DNA of 64,000 bases, from the NCBI GenBank assembly GCA_013141115.1, contig JABFRP010000002.1:770389-834388 (forward strand). The letters are read 5' to 3'. Numbering within the stretch: position 1 is the stretch's first letter; each line of letters opens with the position of its first letter. The notes under the pieces are model-generated. The model made no database searches. It was not told the origin of the DNA and worked only from the letters and a program-made list of their open reading frames with translations. Made by a program: the position numbers and the translations under genes. The DNA is from Ferruginibacter sp. Lineage in GTDB: Bacteria > Bacteroidota > Bacteroidia > Chitinophagales > Chitinophagaceae. Below, in pieces: positions 15,879 through 24,586 of the stretch.

Positions 15879-16535
15879 TTAAAAATTTCGTGGTGGCAAG
15901 TCTTTAAATACTTTACCCACCAGTTGATTTTTTGGAAAGATGATTGACCATGCGGTTAAAAAGATGATCATAAAATCGGTATACAAAGAAGCATGGGTTT
16001 GATACCACATTTCCAGCTCTCCTTTGTAAGGATAAATTTGGGCATACATGGCTTTAGGATCGTCAGCATCTGAAACTATTTTCTCTTCATCTCTAAAAAT
16101 TAATGAGCCAATACCCGTCATGCCCGGCTTGCAGTTATAAATTTTTGCACGAATTTCTTCCGGGTATAGTTTTACACTTACTTCCAATAAGGGTCTTGGG
16201 CCTACAATGCTCATATCTCCTTTAAATACATTTATTATTTGAGGCAGCTCGTTAATTTTTGTAATGCGTAATATTTTACCAAAGCTTGTTACCCTGGGGT
16301 CGTTACGCAAGGTAATTTCGCCGGTGCCAATATTAGGACTGTTCTTTAGCATGGTGGCAAACTTCCAAATATCAAAAAATTTGTTTTTATAGCCCACCCT
16401 TTTTTGGAAATAAAAAACCTCATGCTCGCCTACAAACAATAAAATTATTATTGAGGGAATAAGAATTGGGGAAAGCAATATTAATACAAGGGTTGCTATT
16501 AGCAGGTCAAATACCCGTTTTAAAAATAAATACAT
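15879..16535 (-). CDS. Initiating phosphoglycosyl transferase (PglC/WcaJ-type), with NE in place of DE
   Basis: 218 residues. It should transfer a sugar-1-phosphate from a UDP-sugar to undecaprenyl phosphate, starting the repeat unit. An N-terminal membrane segment (residues 8-35) precedes the soluble core FKGDMSIVGPRPLL. In PglC the catalytic dyad is Asp-Glu, with Asp as the nucleophile; here the same place reads Asn95-Glu96 (KINELPQ). Similar Asn variants may exist in Bacteroidetes, so loss of activity is not certain. It is the leftmost gene of the polysaccharide locus, downstream of the aminotransferase. Confidence 0.85.
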   Translation of the reverse strand: MYLFLKRVFDLLIATLVLILLSPILIPSIIILLFVGEHEVFYFQKRVGYKNKFFDIWKFATMLKNSPNIGTGEITLRNDPRVTSFGKILRITKINELPQIINVFKGDMSIVGPRPLLEVSVKLYPEEIRAKIYNCKPGMTGIGSLIFRDEEKIVSDADDPKAMYAQIYPYKGELEMWYQTHASLYTDFMIIFLTAWSIIFPKNQLVGKVFKDLPPRNF

Positions 16536-16663
16536 AATTTGTTTGTGCTGGTAAAATTATTGATAACGTATTTTACGCTTAGATAAAAGCTGCCCAATGG
16601 TATGCCTTTGAACCGAGCGTGGCAACGATGTTGCTCAATGAACAAATGCCGGTAACAAAAAAA

Positions 16664-17794
16664 TCAATAACACTCTTTTATTTTATCTGTTACCGTTTTT
16701 AATTGTTCGTTAGTAATATAAGTGGAGCATGGTACACTTAAACAATGATGATAAACAAAGTTTGATTTATCGTTATGATTATAAAAAAGATTGTCTTTAA
16801 ACATTACCAGCTGGTTCATGGGTACCCAAAAAGGGCGGCTTTGCATTTTATTATCGTTCAAAATCTTCAACACCGCTTTTTGTCTTTCGGTAAAAATGGT
16901 AGGCATCCACCAGTTGGGGTTTACATCGGCATATACTTCCTGAAAGCGGATATCTCCCACACCATGCAATTCGGTTTTATAAAAATCAATGATCTCGTGT
17001 TTGCGTTTAATAAAGCCGGGCAGTTGTTCCATTTGTGCTACACCCATTGCCGCTGCAACGTTTACCAATCGGTAGTTGTAGCCAATTTCGTCATGTATAT
17101 ATTCAAACGGATCGCTTTTAGCCTGTGTGGTTAAATGCTTGGCTTTTTTTGCTAAAGCTTCGTCATCTGTAACAATCATACCGCCACCACCGGTAGTAAT
17201 AATTTTGTTACCGTTGTAGCTGAACGTACCCATTAAACCAAAACTGCCGGCATGTTTGCCTTTGTAGTAACTGCCTAATGCTTCGGTGCTATCTTCAATA
17301 ACAGTAAGGTTATGTTGTTTTGCTAATAATAACAACCTATCCATATTGCACATATTACCCAGCACATGCACCGGCATTATTACCGGAATTCTTTTGCCAT
17401 CTTTTTTATAATGACAAACACCATTGCGTTGTTCTGTTTCGTGGGTTAAAAATTCTTCCAGCAAGTCCAGATCCATTTGCCAGCTTTTAACTGTAGTATC
17501 AATAAAAATAGGATTGGCTCCTGTATATTTTATAGCGTTGCAGGTAGCAATAAAAGTTATGTTGGGTGTAATTACATAATCGTCGCTATTCACTCCCATC
17601 ATCACCAAACAAATGTGTAATGCAGTGGTGCCGCTACTTGTAGCTACTGCATATTTGGTGCCTGCAAATTCTGCAGCCATTTTTTCAAACTGATCTACAT
17701 AAGCACCCACACTACTTACCCAGCCGGTGGTGATGCATTCTGTTACATATTTTAATTCGTTGCCTGCCATGTTAGGGCCTGATAGTAAAAGCAT
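16664..17794 (-). CDS. DegT/DnrJ/EryC1 sugar aminotransferase (LegC/PglE-like)
   Basis: 376 residues. A PLP enzyme expected to aminate a 4-keto-sugar nucleotide. Visible blocks: TSSGTTALH near residue 53, VIEDSTEALGSYYKGK, and the PLP lysine Lys197 in FSYNGNKIITTGGGG. The wording is closest to the LegC/PglE branch that makes UDP-4-amino-4,6-dideoxy-N-acetylglucosamine. Neighbours supply a PglD-like acetyltransferase and a PglC-like transferase. A matching 4,6-dehydratase (PglF) is not obvious, unless the adjacent epimerase-family gene plays that part. Confidence 0.85.
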   Translation of the reverse strand: MLLLSGPNMAGNELKYVTECITTGWVSSVGAYVDQFEKMAAEFAGTKYAVATSSGTTALHICLVMMGVNSDDYVITPNITFIATCNAIKYTGANPIFIDTTVKSWQMDLDLLEEFLTHETEQRNGVCHYKKDGKRIPVIMPVHVLGNMCNMDRLLLLAKQHNLTVIEDSTEALGSYYKGKHAGSFGLMGTFSYNGNKIITTGGGGMIVTDDEALAKKAKHLTTQAKSDPFEYIHDEIGYNYRLVNVAAAMGVAQMEQLPGFIKRKHEIIDFYKTELHGVGDIRFQEVYADVNPNWWMPTIFTERQKAVLKILNDNKMQSRPFWVPMNQLVMFKDNLFYNHNDKSNFVYHHCLSVPCSTYITNEQLKTVTDKIKECY

Positions 17795-17826
17795 AGTCGT
17801 TAGGGGATTTTAATTTTTTGGTATAG

Positions 17827-17834
17827 CAAATTTA
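17827..17834 (-). promoter_or_regulatory. Candidate -7 box before the aminotransferase gene
   Basis: The minus strand reads TAAATTTG, a full TAnnTTTG match, 33 bases before the start codon. No TTG lies at the expected distance, so the call rests on the -7 element alone. Confidence 0.35.
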
Positions 17835-17837
17835 CTT

Positions 17838-17874
17838 TAAAAAAATTGCCCCAGCCTAAAGATTGGAGCAATTT
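17838..17874 (-). terminator. Intrinsic terminator after the epimerase gene
   Basis: On the minus strand AAATTGC (17874-17868) pairs with GCAATTT (17849-17843), extended by imperfect pairs, and a U-tract follows. It would separate the epimerase gene from the aminotransferase gene. Confidence 0.6.
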
Positions 17875-17894
17875 AAAGATCATAATTTTCGATA

Positions 17895-18866
17895 TTAAAT
17901 ATTTCTAAACTTAGGCCCGTAAGAGTCTGTAACAATACCGGTTTTTAAAAGCAAGTAAATTTCTTTTACTCCATCAGGTACTGTTTTAGTAATGGTAAAG
18001 CCTAATTCATTTTTAATTTTATCAAAATTTACCCTGTAATCTCTCGGGTCTTCATTCATTTCTACATAATCTACTTTTACATTGGGCACCACTTTGCATA
18101 CTTCTTCAATGATCATTCCTTTGTTATAATTTTCTTCGGTACTACCTACATTAAATACGTTTGATTTTACTTTTGCCTCATCGCTTTCAATTACTAAAAC
18201 TACAGCACGGGCCAGATCATCTACGTGGCAGTAAGGCCTCCAGAATTGTGCGCCCCAAATAGGCTGTTCACCTTTTTCTGCAGCATTACGTGTAAATTCA
18301 TTTACGGTTAAATCAAATCTTATTCTTGGAGAAAAACCATATACGGTACTAAAGCGTAAAGCGGTGCTGCACATTTTAGTATCTTTTCTTTCGTTCATGA
18401 TATAATTCTCAAACTTCACTTTTAACTCTGCATATAAGCTTACCGGGTTTAACTCCGATGTTTCGGTAACAAAAGAATCCGGATCGGCCATTTTACCATA
18501 GTTACTGCAGGTGCTTGCAAATACAAAACGTTTTACACCAGCTTTTGCTGCTGCTTCAAATAATGCCACACTGCCGTCCCAATTGGTAGTTCTTGCATCA
18601 TCGCTAAATTTTTTGCAGGCCGGGTCGCCCACAATGGCGGCCAAATGTGCAATGGCATCAATGCCTTCTATTGCCTTTTCTACATCTGCTGCATTTCTAA
18701 CATCACCTTTTAAAAATTCAAAATTAGGATTCAGCATCACATCATACAATGCATCGCCACCAAAATTTAAATTATCAAAGGCACGTACATTATATCCTTT
18801 GTTTAATAATTGACGAACTAAAACGGAACCTATATATCCGGCTCCGCCGGTTACTAAAACTTTCAT
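17895..18866 (-). CDS. NAD-dependent sugar epimerase/dehydratase
   Basis: 323 residues from the ATG at 18866, which puts the NAD motif VTGGAGYIGSVLVRQL at the N-terminus; a nine-residue extension is open upstream but adds nothing. Short-chain dehydrogenase fold with catalytic STCSNY region and a SLYAELKVKFE segment with Tyr-x3-Lys replaced by Tyr-Ala-Glu-Leu-Lys, i.e. YxxxK is intact. Likely acts on a nucleotide sugar of the polysaccharide. The exact substrate cannot be told; C4-epimerase and 4,6-dehydratase are both possible. Confidence 0.8.
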   Translation of the reverse strand: MKVLVTGGAGYIGSVLVRQLLNKGYNVRAFDNLNFGGDALYDVMLNPNFEFLKGDVRNAADVEKAIEGIDAIAHLAAIVGDPACKKFSDDARTTNWDGSVALFEAAAKAGVKRFVFASTCSNYGKMADPDSFVTETSELNPVSLYAELKVKFENYIMNERKDTKMCSTALRFSTVYGFSPRIRFDLTVNEFTRNAAEKGEQPIWGAQFWRPYCHVDDLARAVVLVIESDEAKVKSNVFNVGSTEENYNKGMIIEEVCKVVPNVKVDYVEMNEDPRDYRVNFDKIKNELGFTITKTVPDGVKEIYLLLKTGIVTDSYGPKFRNI

Positions 18867-18901
18867 AAGTAATGTGTTTTTTTTGCGTGGCAAAGATAAG
18901 G

Positions 18902-18941
18902 GTTTAGGAGTTTAGCCGTTTAGGAGTTTAGAAGTTTAACG
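18902..18941. repeat. Array of five 8-base GTTTAGnn units
   Basis: Units GTTTAGGA, GTTTAGCC, GTTTAGGA, GTTTAGAA, GTTTAACG at exact 8-base period. It fills the gap between the epimerase gene and the end of the NeuD-like gene. The same unit recurs at 45967-46045, 47509-47548 and 47972-48011. Confidence 0.8.
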
Positions 18942-18950
18942 TAGGTAAAT

Positions 18951-19556
18951 TTATTTAGCAGGCACTCCCATTACGGTGGCATTATCGGGTACATTTTTTA
19001 GTACCACAGCTCCTGCGCCAATCATTACATTATTGCCGATGGTAATGCCCTGCCTTATTACAGCATTAGCCCCAACAAAACTGTTGTTGCCTACTTTTAC
19101 ATTACCACACAATACTGCACCAGGAGCTATATGGGCAAAATTGCCTACCACACACTCGTGCTCAATAATGCAAGCGGTATTGCAAATAGCGCCAGTACCA
19201 ATTTTTGCCAATGGGTTAATTACCACATTTGCCGCTATCATTACGCCTTGTGTTGCAATAATAGCTGAAGCATCAATTACAGCAGATGGATGAATAGCAT
19301 TTACCGGGTACAACTGTTTTGCTGCAAGATTGTGAAAGACTTTTTCCCGGATCTTATTATCGCCAATAGCTATAAAAAAATCATTTTCTTTAAATGCGGC
19401 CAGCGCAGCATCGCTGCTTTCTTTACCAAAGTATTGCAATGAAAAGGGATTGTATTGCTTTTCTTCATTATCGCAATAGCCGGTTATTTTATTACCGCCA
19501 GCGATAGTGATACCACAAACAACAAAACCATGACCTGAATAACCAATTATTATCAT
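18951..19556 (-). CDS. NeuD/PglD-family sugar O/N-acyltransferase
   Basis: 201 residues. An N-terminal Rossmann-like subdomain (IIIGYSGHGFVV) is followed by a left-handed beta-helix of hexapeptide repeats from about residue 90 (IATQGVMIAANVVINPLAKI and similar) with a catalytic-type His in CIIEHECVVGNFAHIAPGA. Such enzymes acetylate amino-sugar nucleotides, for example PglD on UDP-4-amino-sugar. It lies between a PglA-like glycosyltransferase and the epimerase/aminotransferase pair, which fits a diacetamido-sugar pathway. Confidence 0.85.
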   Translation of the reverse strand: MIIIGYSGHGFVVCGITIAGGNKITGYCDNEEKQYNPFSLQYFGKESSDAALAAFKENDFFIAIGDNKIREKVFHNLAAKQLYPVNAIHPSAVIDASAIIATQGVMIAANVVINPLAKIGTGAICNTACIIEHECVVGNFAHIAPGAVLCGNVKVGNNSFVGANAVIRQGITIGNNVMIGAGAVVLKNVPDNATVMGVPAK

Positions 19557-19566
19557 TGCAATAGTA

Positions 19567-20745
19567 TTAGTGATTTAAATGTAGCAACGATTTATAGGAT
19601 GACAGCATATTTTGCCAGATATTTTCACGCCGGTAATCGTTTTTAATTATTTGTACCAGGCTTGCCGCCATAGCCTGCATTTTTTCGGGATTGGCAATGG
19701 CATATTCTATTTGCTCCGCCATCTGTAATTGATTGGCCGTTTCAAAAATCAGCCCGGTTTGCTGGTGGGTTACAATATCAACATTGCCAGCAATGCGGCT
19801 GCAAACAATGGGTAATTCCATGGCACCGGCCTGCAACAATACGTTGGGGAAACCTTCCCGATGAGAGGGAAACACAAAGTAACTGGCAATATGCATAAAA
19901 TATTCTACCTGTTGCGTCCACTTAACATGAATAATGTTAGGGTTGGATTTTATTTGCTGCATAATTGCTGCAGGTAAAGGATCCAGTTCTTCTTCATAAT
20001 CTCCTACAACAACCAGTTTTAAATGAGCATATTTTTTTTGCAGTGTTGTAAAAACATTCACTAATTCTACAATGCCTTTATCGGCCACTAACCTGCCAAT
20101 ACATAACAGGTAAATGTGCTGTGCCGAATAGTTAATACTGTTTTGTATTTCAAGTACCGTATTTTCATTGAGTACCGTTTTGCTAAAGCGGTTTATATTA
20201 ATACCGTTTGTAGAGCCTTTACTTATAATGTTTAATTTTTTTGCGCTGGTAAATTTATTATCAACAATATAATTATACAAAGAATTGCTGTTGGGCCAAA
20301 CATGATTAGCGGCCCGATAAGTAAGCTTTTCAATAAATTTTAATAATTGCAATTTAAACCCCTTTTCTACCATCAGGGGCATACCGGCAACAGTATGTAT
20401 CCGCACATTTACACCGCTTAATTTTGCAGCCAGCATACCCAGCAAACCTGCTTTGGGGGTATGAGAATGTACAATATCCGGCTTTTCTTTTCTAAAGATC
20501 TTTATCAATTGGATAAGGCATTTCAAATCCTGCAAAGGTGTAATCTTTCTCGTCATAGGCACCACTATGTGACGGCATTGTTCCGTTTGTATTACATCAT
20601 TAAGCTCCGGCCCATCGGCACTTATCATTATTACTTCAAAGCCATTTTGCTGCATAAAATGCATTTGCCCTGGCAGTAAATAACGCAAAGCCATTGGCAC
20701 AGTGGTAATGCGTATCAGTTTTTTATGAGTAGAAGTGTTTGTCAA
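19567..20745 (-). CDS. GT4 glycosyltransferase (PglA-like)
   Basis: 392 residues, GT-B fold without membrane helix. Blocks HSHTPKAGLLGMLAAKLSGV and RIHTVAGMPLM resemble PglA-type enzymes that add the second sugar to undecaprenyl-linked diacetylbacillosamine. In the C-terminal donor domain the usual Glu-x7-Glu reads EGFPNVLLQ, so the second Glu is Gln; this occurs in some GT4 members. It ends 11 bases before the NeuD-like gene. Divergent from the plus-strand membrane gene. Confidence 0.82.
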   Translation of the reverse strand: MTNTSTHKKLIRITTVPMALRYLLPGQMHFMQQNGFEVIMISADGPELNDVIQTEQCRHIVVPMTRKITPLQDLKCLIQLIKIFRKEKPDIVHSHTPKAGLLGMLAAKLSGVNVRIHTVAGMPLMVEKGFKLQLLKFIEKLTYRAANHVWPNSNSLYNYIVDNKFTSAKKLNIISKGSTNGININRFSKTVLNENTVLEIQNSINYSAQHIYLLCIGRLVADKGIVELVNVFTTLQKKYAHLKLVVVGDYEEELDPLPAAIMQQIKSNPNIIHVKWTQQVEYFMHIASYFVFPSHREGFPNVLLQAGAMELPIVCSRIAGNVDIVTHQQTGLIFETANQLQMAEQIEYAIANPEKMQAMAASLVQIIKNDYRRENIWQNMLSSYKSLLHLNH

Positions 20746-20789
20746 ATGTTGAATGAAGTATAAATTGTGTAGCAGCTTTTAATTAAACT

Positions 20790-20797
20790 CAAAAATA
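20790..20797 (-). promoter_or_regulatory. Candidate -7 box for the PglA-like gene
   Basis: The minus strand reads TATTTTTG, a full TAnnTTTG match, 45 bases before the start codon in the divergent region. No good -33 element accompanies it. Confidence 0.3.
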
Positions 20798-20913
20798 AAC
20801 GCATATTATTGAAAGAAAAATTAGAATTTAAGATAAATTTGAGTTTCTTATAATTCAATTGCAGGATATAATCACATAACAAGGTTGTATAATAAACCAA
20901 ACACCAAATTTTC

Positions 20914-22257
20914 ATGGGCATCTTCGAACTTATTTTATATCCGTTTTATGTTGCATTATTTTATTTCGTTTTTAAATCTCTGAGAAAAAATTATACTGAT
21001 CCGGTTTTAAAATATTACCACGCCCAGGGTTTTTGGATAAAAACATTAATCGTGTTGGTATTTGCTTTTTTTAACTGGAAAATATCAACCGGCGATTCTT
21101 TTGTTTTATACCAGGTGGAGGGAAAGAATATTTATGACATGATCTTAAAAGATTTTTCCAATATCAAATGGATTTTGATGAAAGGGGTGGATTTTGATGA
21201 ATCGCTTTTAAGAGATCCTTTTAATAAAGGTTACTTTAGAACGGAAAGTAATTTTATGGTGGTTAGGTTTGTAACGGTTATTTCTTTTTTTACATTGGGC
21301 AAATATTTATTAACCAACCTTATTTTTTCTTTATTGGCTTTTACCGGTGCCTGGAAATTGTTTTTATTCTTTTACGAGCAGTATCCACACATGCACCGCA
21401 AATTTGCCATCGCTATTTTATACCTGCCCACTTTTGTTTTCTGGAGTTCGGGTATTTTAAAAGATAGTATTTGTATTGCTTCTATTGGATGGATCACTTA
21501 TTCGCTATACCAGTTGTTTGTAAGAAAAACTGATTTTATAAAGAGTACCATCCTATTAATCTTTTTCGGGTATTTACTCTGGGTAATTAAACCATATATC
21601 CTGATATCGTATGTTCCGTTTTTTAGCTTATACCTTATTCTAAAAAATGTAAACATGGTAAGCAGCAAAATGTTAAAACTTATTCTGGCCCCGGTACTTA
21701 TCATTGGTAGTATGGTGGCATTTTCTCAAATAATGAGTAAGCTAAAAGATGAACTGGGGCAATATGCAGCTGATGGCCTTGCCAAAAATATTAAAACTCA
21801 AAATGATGCTTATGAAAGCCAGGCTGGTAAAGGTGGCTCTATGTTTAGCTACGGAACCGAATTTGATGGCAGTGTAGGCGGCCTGGTTAAAATGGCACCT
21901 ATTTTTGTGGCCACCACTTTCTTTCGTCCGTTTATTTGGGAATCCCGAAAGCTTACCACACTTTTATCTTCCTTTGAAGGTATGGCCCTGTTGATTTTTA
22001 CACTGTCGGTTTTTTTTAAAGCCGGATTTAAAACTGTATTTCAAACTTTAACCAAAAATCCGCTGGCAATGTATTGCTTTTTATTTGCAGTAATATTTGC
22101 CTTATTTGTTGGTGCCACCACTTTAAACTTTGGTACATTATGCCGTTATAAAATTCCGTGCATGCCTTTTTATGTTATTGCCATTTTTCTGATACAGGAA
22201 ACCACCCGGCAAAAAAAAGAAAACCTGCTTAAAAATAAGCAGGTTGTGAATGTGTAG
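20914..22257 (+). CDS. Multi-spanning membrane protein, candidate polysaccharide polymerase (copy 1)
   Basis: 447 residues with about ten hydrophobic segments. I do not recognise a named family. It is a relative of the protein at 31971-33320: both share TGDSF/YGDSF after the first helices, FWSSGILKDSIC versus FWGSGLMKESIC, RPFIWESRK versus RPFLWESRK, and LNFGTLCRYKI versus FNFGTMVRYKI near the end. Size, topology and location in a polysaccharide locus suggest a Wzy-like polymerase. It is a lone plus-strand gene in a minus-strand locus. Its last codons overlap the terminator of the convergent gene. Confidence 0.7.
   Translation: MGIFELILYPFYVALFYFVFKSLRKNYTDPVLKYYHAQGFWIKTLIVLVFAFFNWKISTGDSFVLYQVEGKNIYDMILKDFSNIKWILMKGVDFDESLLRDPFNKGYFRTESNFMVVRFVTVISFFTLGKYLLTNLIFSLLAFTGAWKLFLFFYEQYPHMHRKFAIAILYLPTFVFWSSGILKDSICIASIGWITYSLYQLFVRKTDFIKSTILLIFFGYLLWVIKPYILISYVPFFSLYLILKNVNMVSSKMLKLILAPVLIIGSMVAFSQIMSKLKDELGQYAADGLAKNIKTQNDAYESQAGKGGSMFSYGTEFDGSVGGLVKMAPIFVATTFFRPFIWESRKLTTLLSSFEGMALLIFTLSVFFKAGFKTVFQTLTKNPLAMYCFLFAVIFALFVGATTLNFGTLCRYKIPCMPFYVIAIFLIQETTRQKKENLLKNKQVVNV
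22210..22245 (-). terminator. Intrinsic terminator inside the 3' end of the opposing gene
   Basis: AACCTGCTTA (22222-22231) and TAAGCAGGTT (22236-22245) form a perfect 10-base stem with a 4-base loop. On the minus strand it is followed by a long U-rich run, so it should terminate the glycosyltransferase transcript from 23269. It is encoded within the last codons of the plus-strand membrane gene. Confidence 0.75.
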
Positions 22258-22276
22258 TTTTCGAGGGTTTAATATA

Positions 22277-23269
22277 TTACCTGGTCTGCATTTTCTTTAC
22301 CATTGATGATGGTGTAAATAATAAGGACCAAAGATTTTTAAGGGAATGTGTAAAACTATTATTGAAATTATTTTCTGCCTTAAACTTTAATTTTTCTAAT
22401 ATTAAGGTAGGGGTTGCACTAAAATTACTTGTGAGTGCATCTGCAGCAGGCCATAAAATAAAACTCAGCTTTTTAAGTTTATTGGTTTTTTGATATACCA
22501 AAACAATACCTGCAAAAGCGGCTAAAAAACAACTGTAATTAATAAATGCTAAAATTTTGTTGCTGAATTTTGCTTTGTGAATATACAAGCGGTTGCGTAC
22601 ATAGAAGTACATCTTCCAGGCTGATTTATAATCCCAATCTTGTTTGTAAGAAAATGCAGATGCAGGATGGTAGTGAATACTGTTGGCTACAGTACAAACA
22701 GGAATACCGTTTTGTTTAATTATCCTGTAGTAATATTCTGTTTCATCTCCCCAAAGAAAAAATTTAGGTTGCGGCACGCCTACTCTTTCAACAATTCTTC
22801 TATGCAGCATGGTGCCATTAAATGGATGACCAATGCCTTCTATTATATTACCTTTAACGTCGTCGATAGTTTTAAATTCGCCGGTTTTCCAAACAAAAGT
22901 TTTTTTATTCTCTTTATCCACCACGGCACAATTGTATAATCTTAAAGTACCATCATCTGCCGCTAACATATTATCCAATGCGTCTTCTTTTGGATAGCCA
23001 TCATCATCCATACACCATATCCACGAATAGCCATTTTTATAAGCCCAGTTAATGCCTGTGCTAAAGCCTCCGCTTGATCCTACATTTTTTTGATTGATAA
23101 AGTGAATATCAGATTGTTGTTCCAACCACTGCTCAGTATTATCTGTACTGCCATTATTTACAATTAAAATTGCATCTGGCTTGCGGGTTTGGTTGCGTAA
23201 AGCAGTTATACACTCAGAAAGCAGTGCCTGCCGGTTGTATGTAACAACCACAGCAATTACCTTTTCCAT
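22277..23269 (-). CDS. GT2 glycosyltransferase, probable galactofuranosyltransferase
   Basis: 330 residues, GT-A fold. Nucleotide-sugar motif VVTYNRQALLSECITAL at the start, then NVGSSGGFSTGINWA and CMDDDGYPK with the metal-binding Asp88-90. Two hydrophobic segments follow near the C-terminus (about 240-260). The NxGSSGGF plus WMDDD pattern is typical of RfbF/GlfT-like transferases. The UDP-galactopyranose mutase gene lies just upstream, so a Galf donor is likely. An intrinsic terminator follows the gene. Confidence 0.8.
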   Translation of the reverse strand: MEKVIAVVVTYNRQALLSECITALRNQTRKPDAILIVNNGSTDNTEQWLEQQSDIHFINQKNVGSSGGFSTGINWAYKNGYSWIWCMDDDGYPKEDALDNMLAADDGTLRLYNCAVVDKENKKTFVWKTGEFKTIDDVKGNIIEGIGHPFNGTMLHRRIVERVGVPQPKFFLWGDETEYYYRIIKQNGIPVCTVANSIHYHPASAFSYKQDWDYKSAWKMYFYVRNRLYIHKAKFSNKILAFINYSCFLAAFAGIVLVYQKTNKLKKLSFILWPAADALTSNFSATPTLILEKLKFKAENNFNNSFTHSLKNLWSLLFTPSSMVKKMQTR

Positions 23270-23355
23270 AGGAAGGTGAATTTGGTTTTTAATAGATATT
23301 GACAGGAATATAACGAGACTAAAGCCTGATTATTGCATCAAAGGCTGACTATTTA

Positions 23356-24516
23356 CTAATTTTCGATGTTAGGAAAAACCGGAGGAGTATTGTTGGCACT
23401 AATTGCCTGTAAAAAAGTTTGTGAGTAGTGTAATGCTTCGCCTATAACATGGTGCATATCCATATAGCGATAAGTGGCCAACCTGCCCAAAAAGGATACT
23501 TTTTGCAGCATTTCGGCATCGGTGCGGTATTTAATTAATAGCTCCTTATCATTTGCAAGGCGCTTAGGGTAATAAGGAATATCAGTGGGTTCAGTTTCTT
23601 TACTAAATTCTTTAAAGTAAACTGTTTTATCGTGCTGCTCCCAATAAGTAAAGTGCTTGGGTTCGGCTATCCTTGTATAAGGCACATCAGCATCGCAGTA
23701 ATTCATTTGTGTAACGCCCTGAAAATCGCCATCGGCATATTGCTTTTCAAAAGTTACTGTACGGTAACCCAATCTGCCATATTTATAATTAAAGTAGGCA
23801 TCAATAGGGCCGGTGTAAAAAACATGATCGTAGCCACTTACATCATCTGCCGAATCAAATTTTTTATTTAAAGTAACATGAATATTAGGGTCGCTGATCA
23901 ATTTTTCGATCAATGCTGTGTAACCATCAACAGGAATGCCTGTATAAATATTGTTATGATAATTATCATCGTAATTAAACCGTACCGGAATTCTTTTTAA
24001 TATTGAAGCCGGCAATTCGGTTGGCTCACACCCCCATTGCTTTTTGGTATAGCCATAAAAAAACGCATAGTACAATTCTTTACCAATAAAACGCAGTGCC
24101 TGCTCTTCAAAATTTTGCGGCTCTTCAATAGTTTTATCAGCCAATGTTTCTAAAAATTGTTTTGCCTGTGCAGGTGTAAATGATTTGCCAAATAGCTGAT
24201 TAATGGTATGCAGGTTAACAGGTAATGAATATATTTTACCATTACTCATGGCTTTTACCCGGTGTACATACGGCTTAAACTCTACAAAGCTGTTTACAAA
24301 ATCCCAGATTTCTTTTTTATCTGTATTAAAAATATGCGGCCCGTATTCATGCACCATTATGTCGGTTTGCTCATCCCTGTGTGTATGGCAATTACCGGCA
24401 ATATGGTTTCTTTCGTCCCAAATTTCTATTGTACAATCAATATTTTTACAAAGCTGGTTGGCTAAAACTGTTCCTGAAAATCCGGCACCAACAATTAAAT
24501 ATTTTTTTTTCATCAA
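23356..24516 (-). CDS. glf: UDP-galactopyranose mutase
   Basis: 386 residues; Met1 and Met2 are both possible starts. The FAD-binding N-terminus LIVGAGFSGTVLANQL, the GNCHTHRDEQ and HEYGPHIFNT blocks, and GYTKKQWG are Glf signatures. It interconverts UDP-galactopyranose and UDP-galactofuranose, so the polysaccharide made here should contain Galf. It is followed by the likely Galf transferase and preceded by two GT4 genes. Confidence 0.95.
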   Translation of the reverse strand: MMKKKYLIVGAGFSGTVLANQLCKNIDCTIEIWDERNHIAGNCHTHRDEQTDIMVHEYGPHIFNTDKKEIWDFVNSFVEFKPYVHRVKAMSNGKIYSLPVNLHTINQLFGKSFTPAQAKQFLETLADKTIEEPQNFEEQALRFIGKELYYAFFYGYTKKQWGCEPTELPASILKRIPVRFNYDDNYHNNIYTGIPVDGYTALIEKLISDPNIHVTLNKKFDSADDVSGYDHVFYTGPIDAYFNYKYGRLGYRTVTFEKQYADGDFQGVTQMNYCDADVPYTRIAEPKHFTYWEQHDKTVYFKEFSKETEPTDIPYYPKRLANDKELLIKYRTDAEMLQKVSFLGRLATYRYMDMHHVIGEALHYSQTFLQAISANNTPPVFPNIEN

Positions 24517-24586
24517 TCAGGTATATATGCTTTGTAAGTAATAAATGTAAATGAATTTTGCAATAGCTAATTGAATGCAAAATAAT

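Noticed and set aside
16600..16650. Hairpin-like GAGC...GCTC between aminotransferase and initiating transferase genes
   Set aside because: Only a 4-base stem and no U-tract; not convincing.
24203..24541. Plus-strand reading frame over glf
   Set aside because: Shadow of the strongly conserved UDP-galactopyranose mutase gene; no family features of its own.
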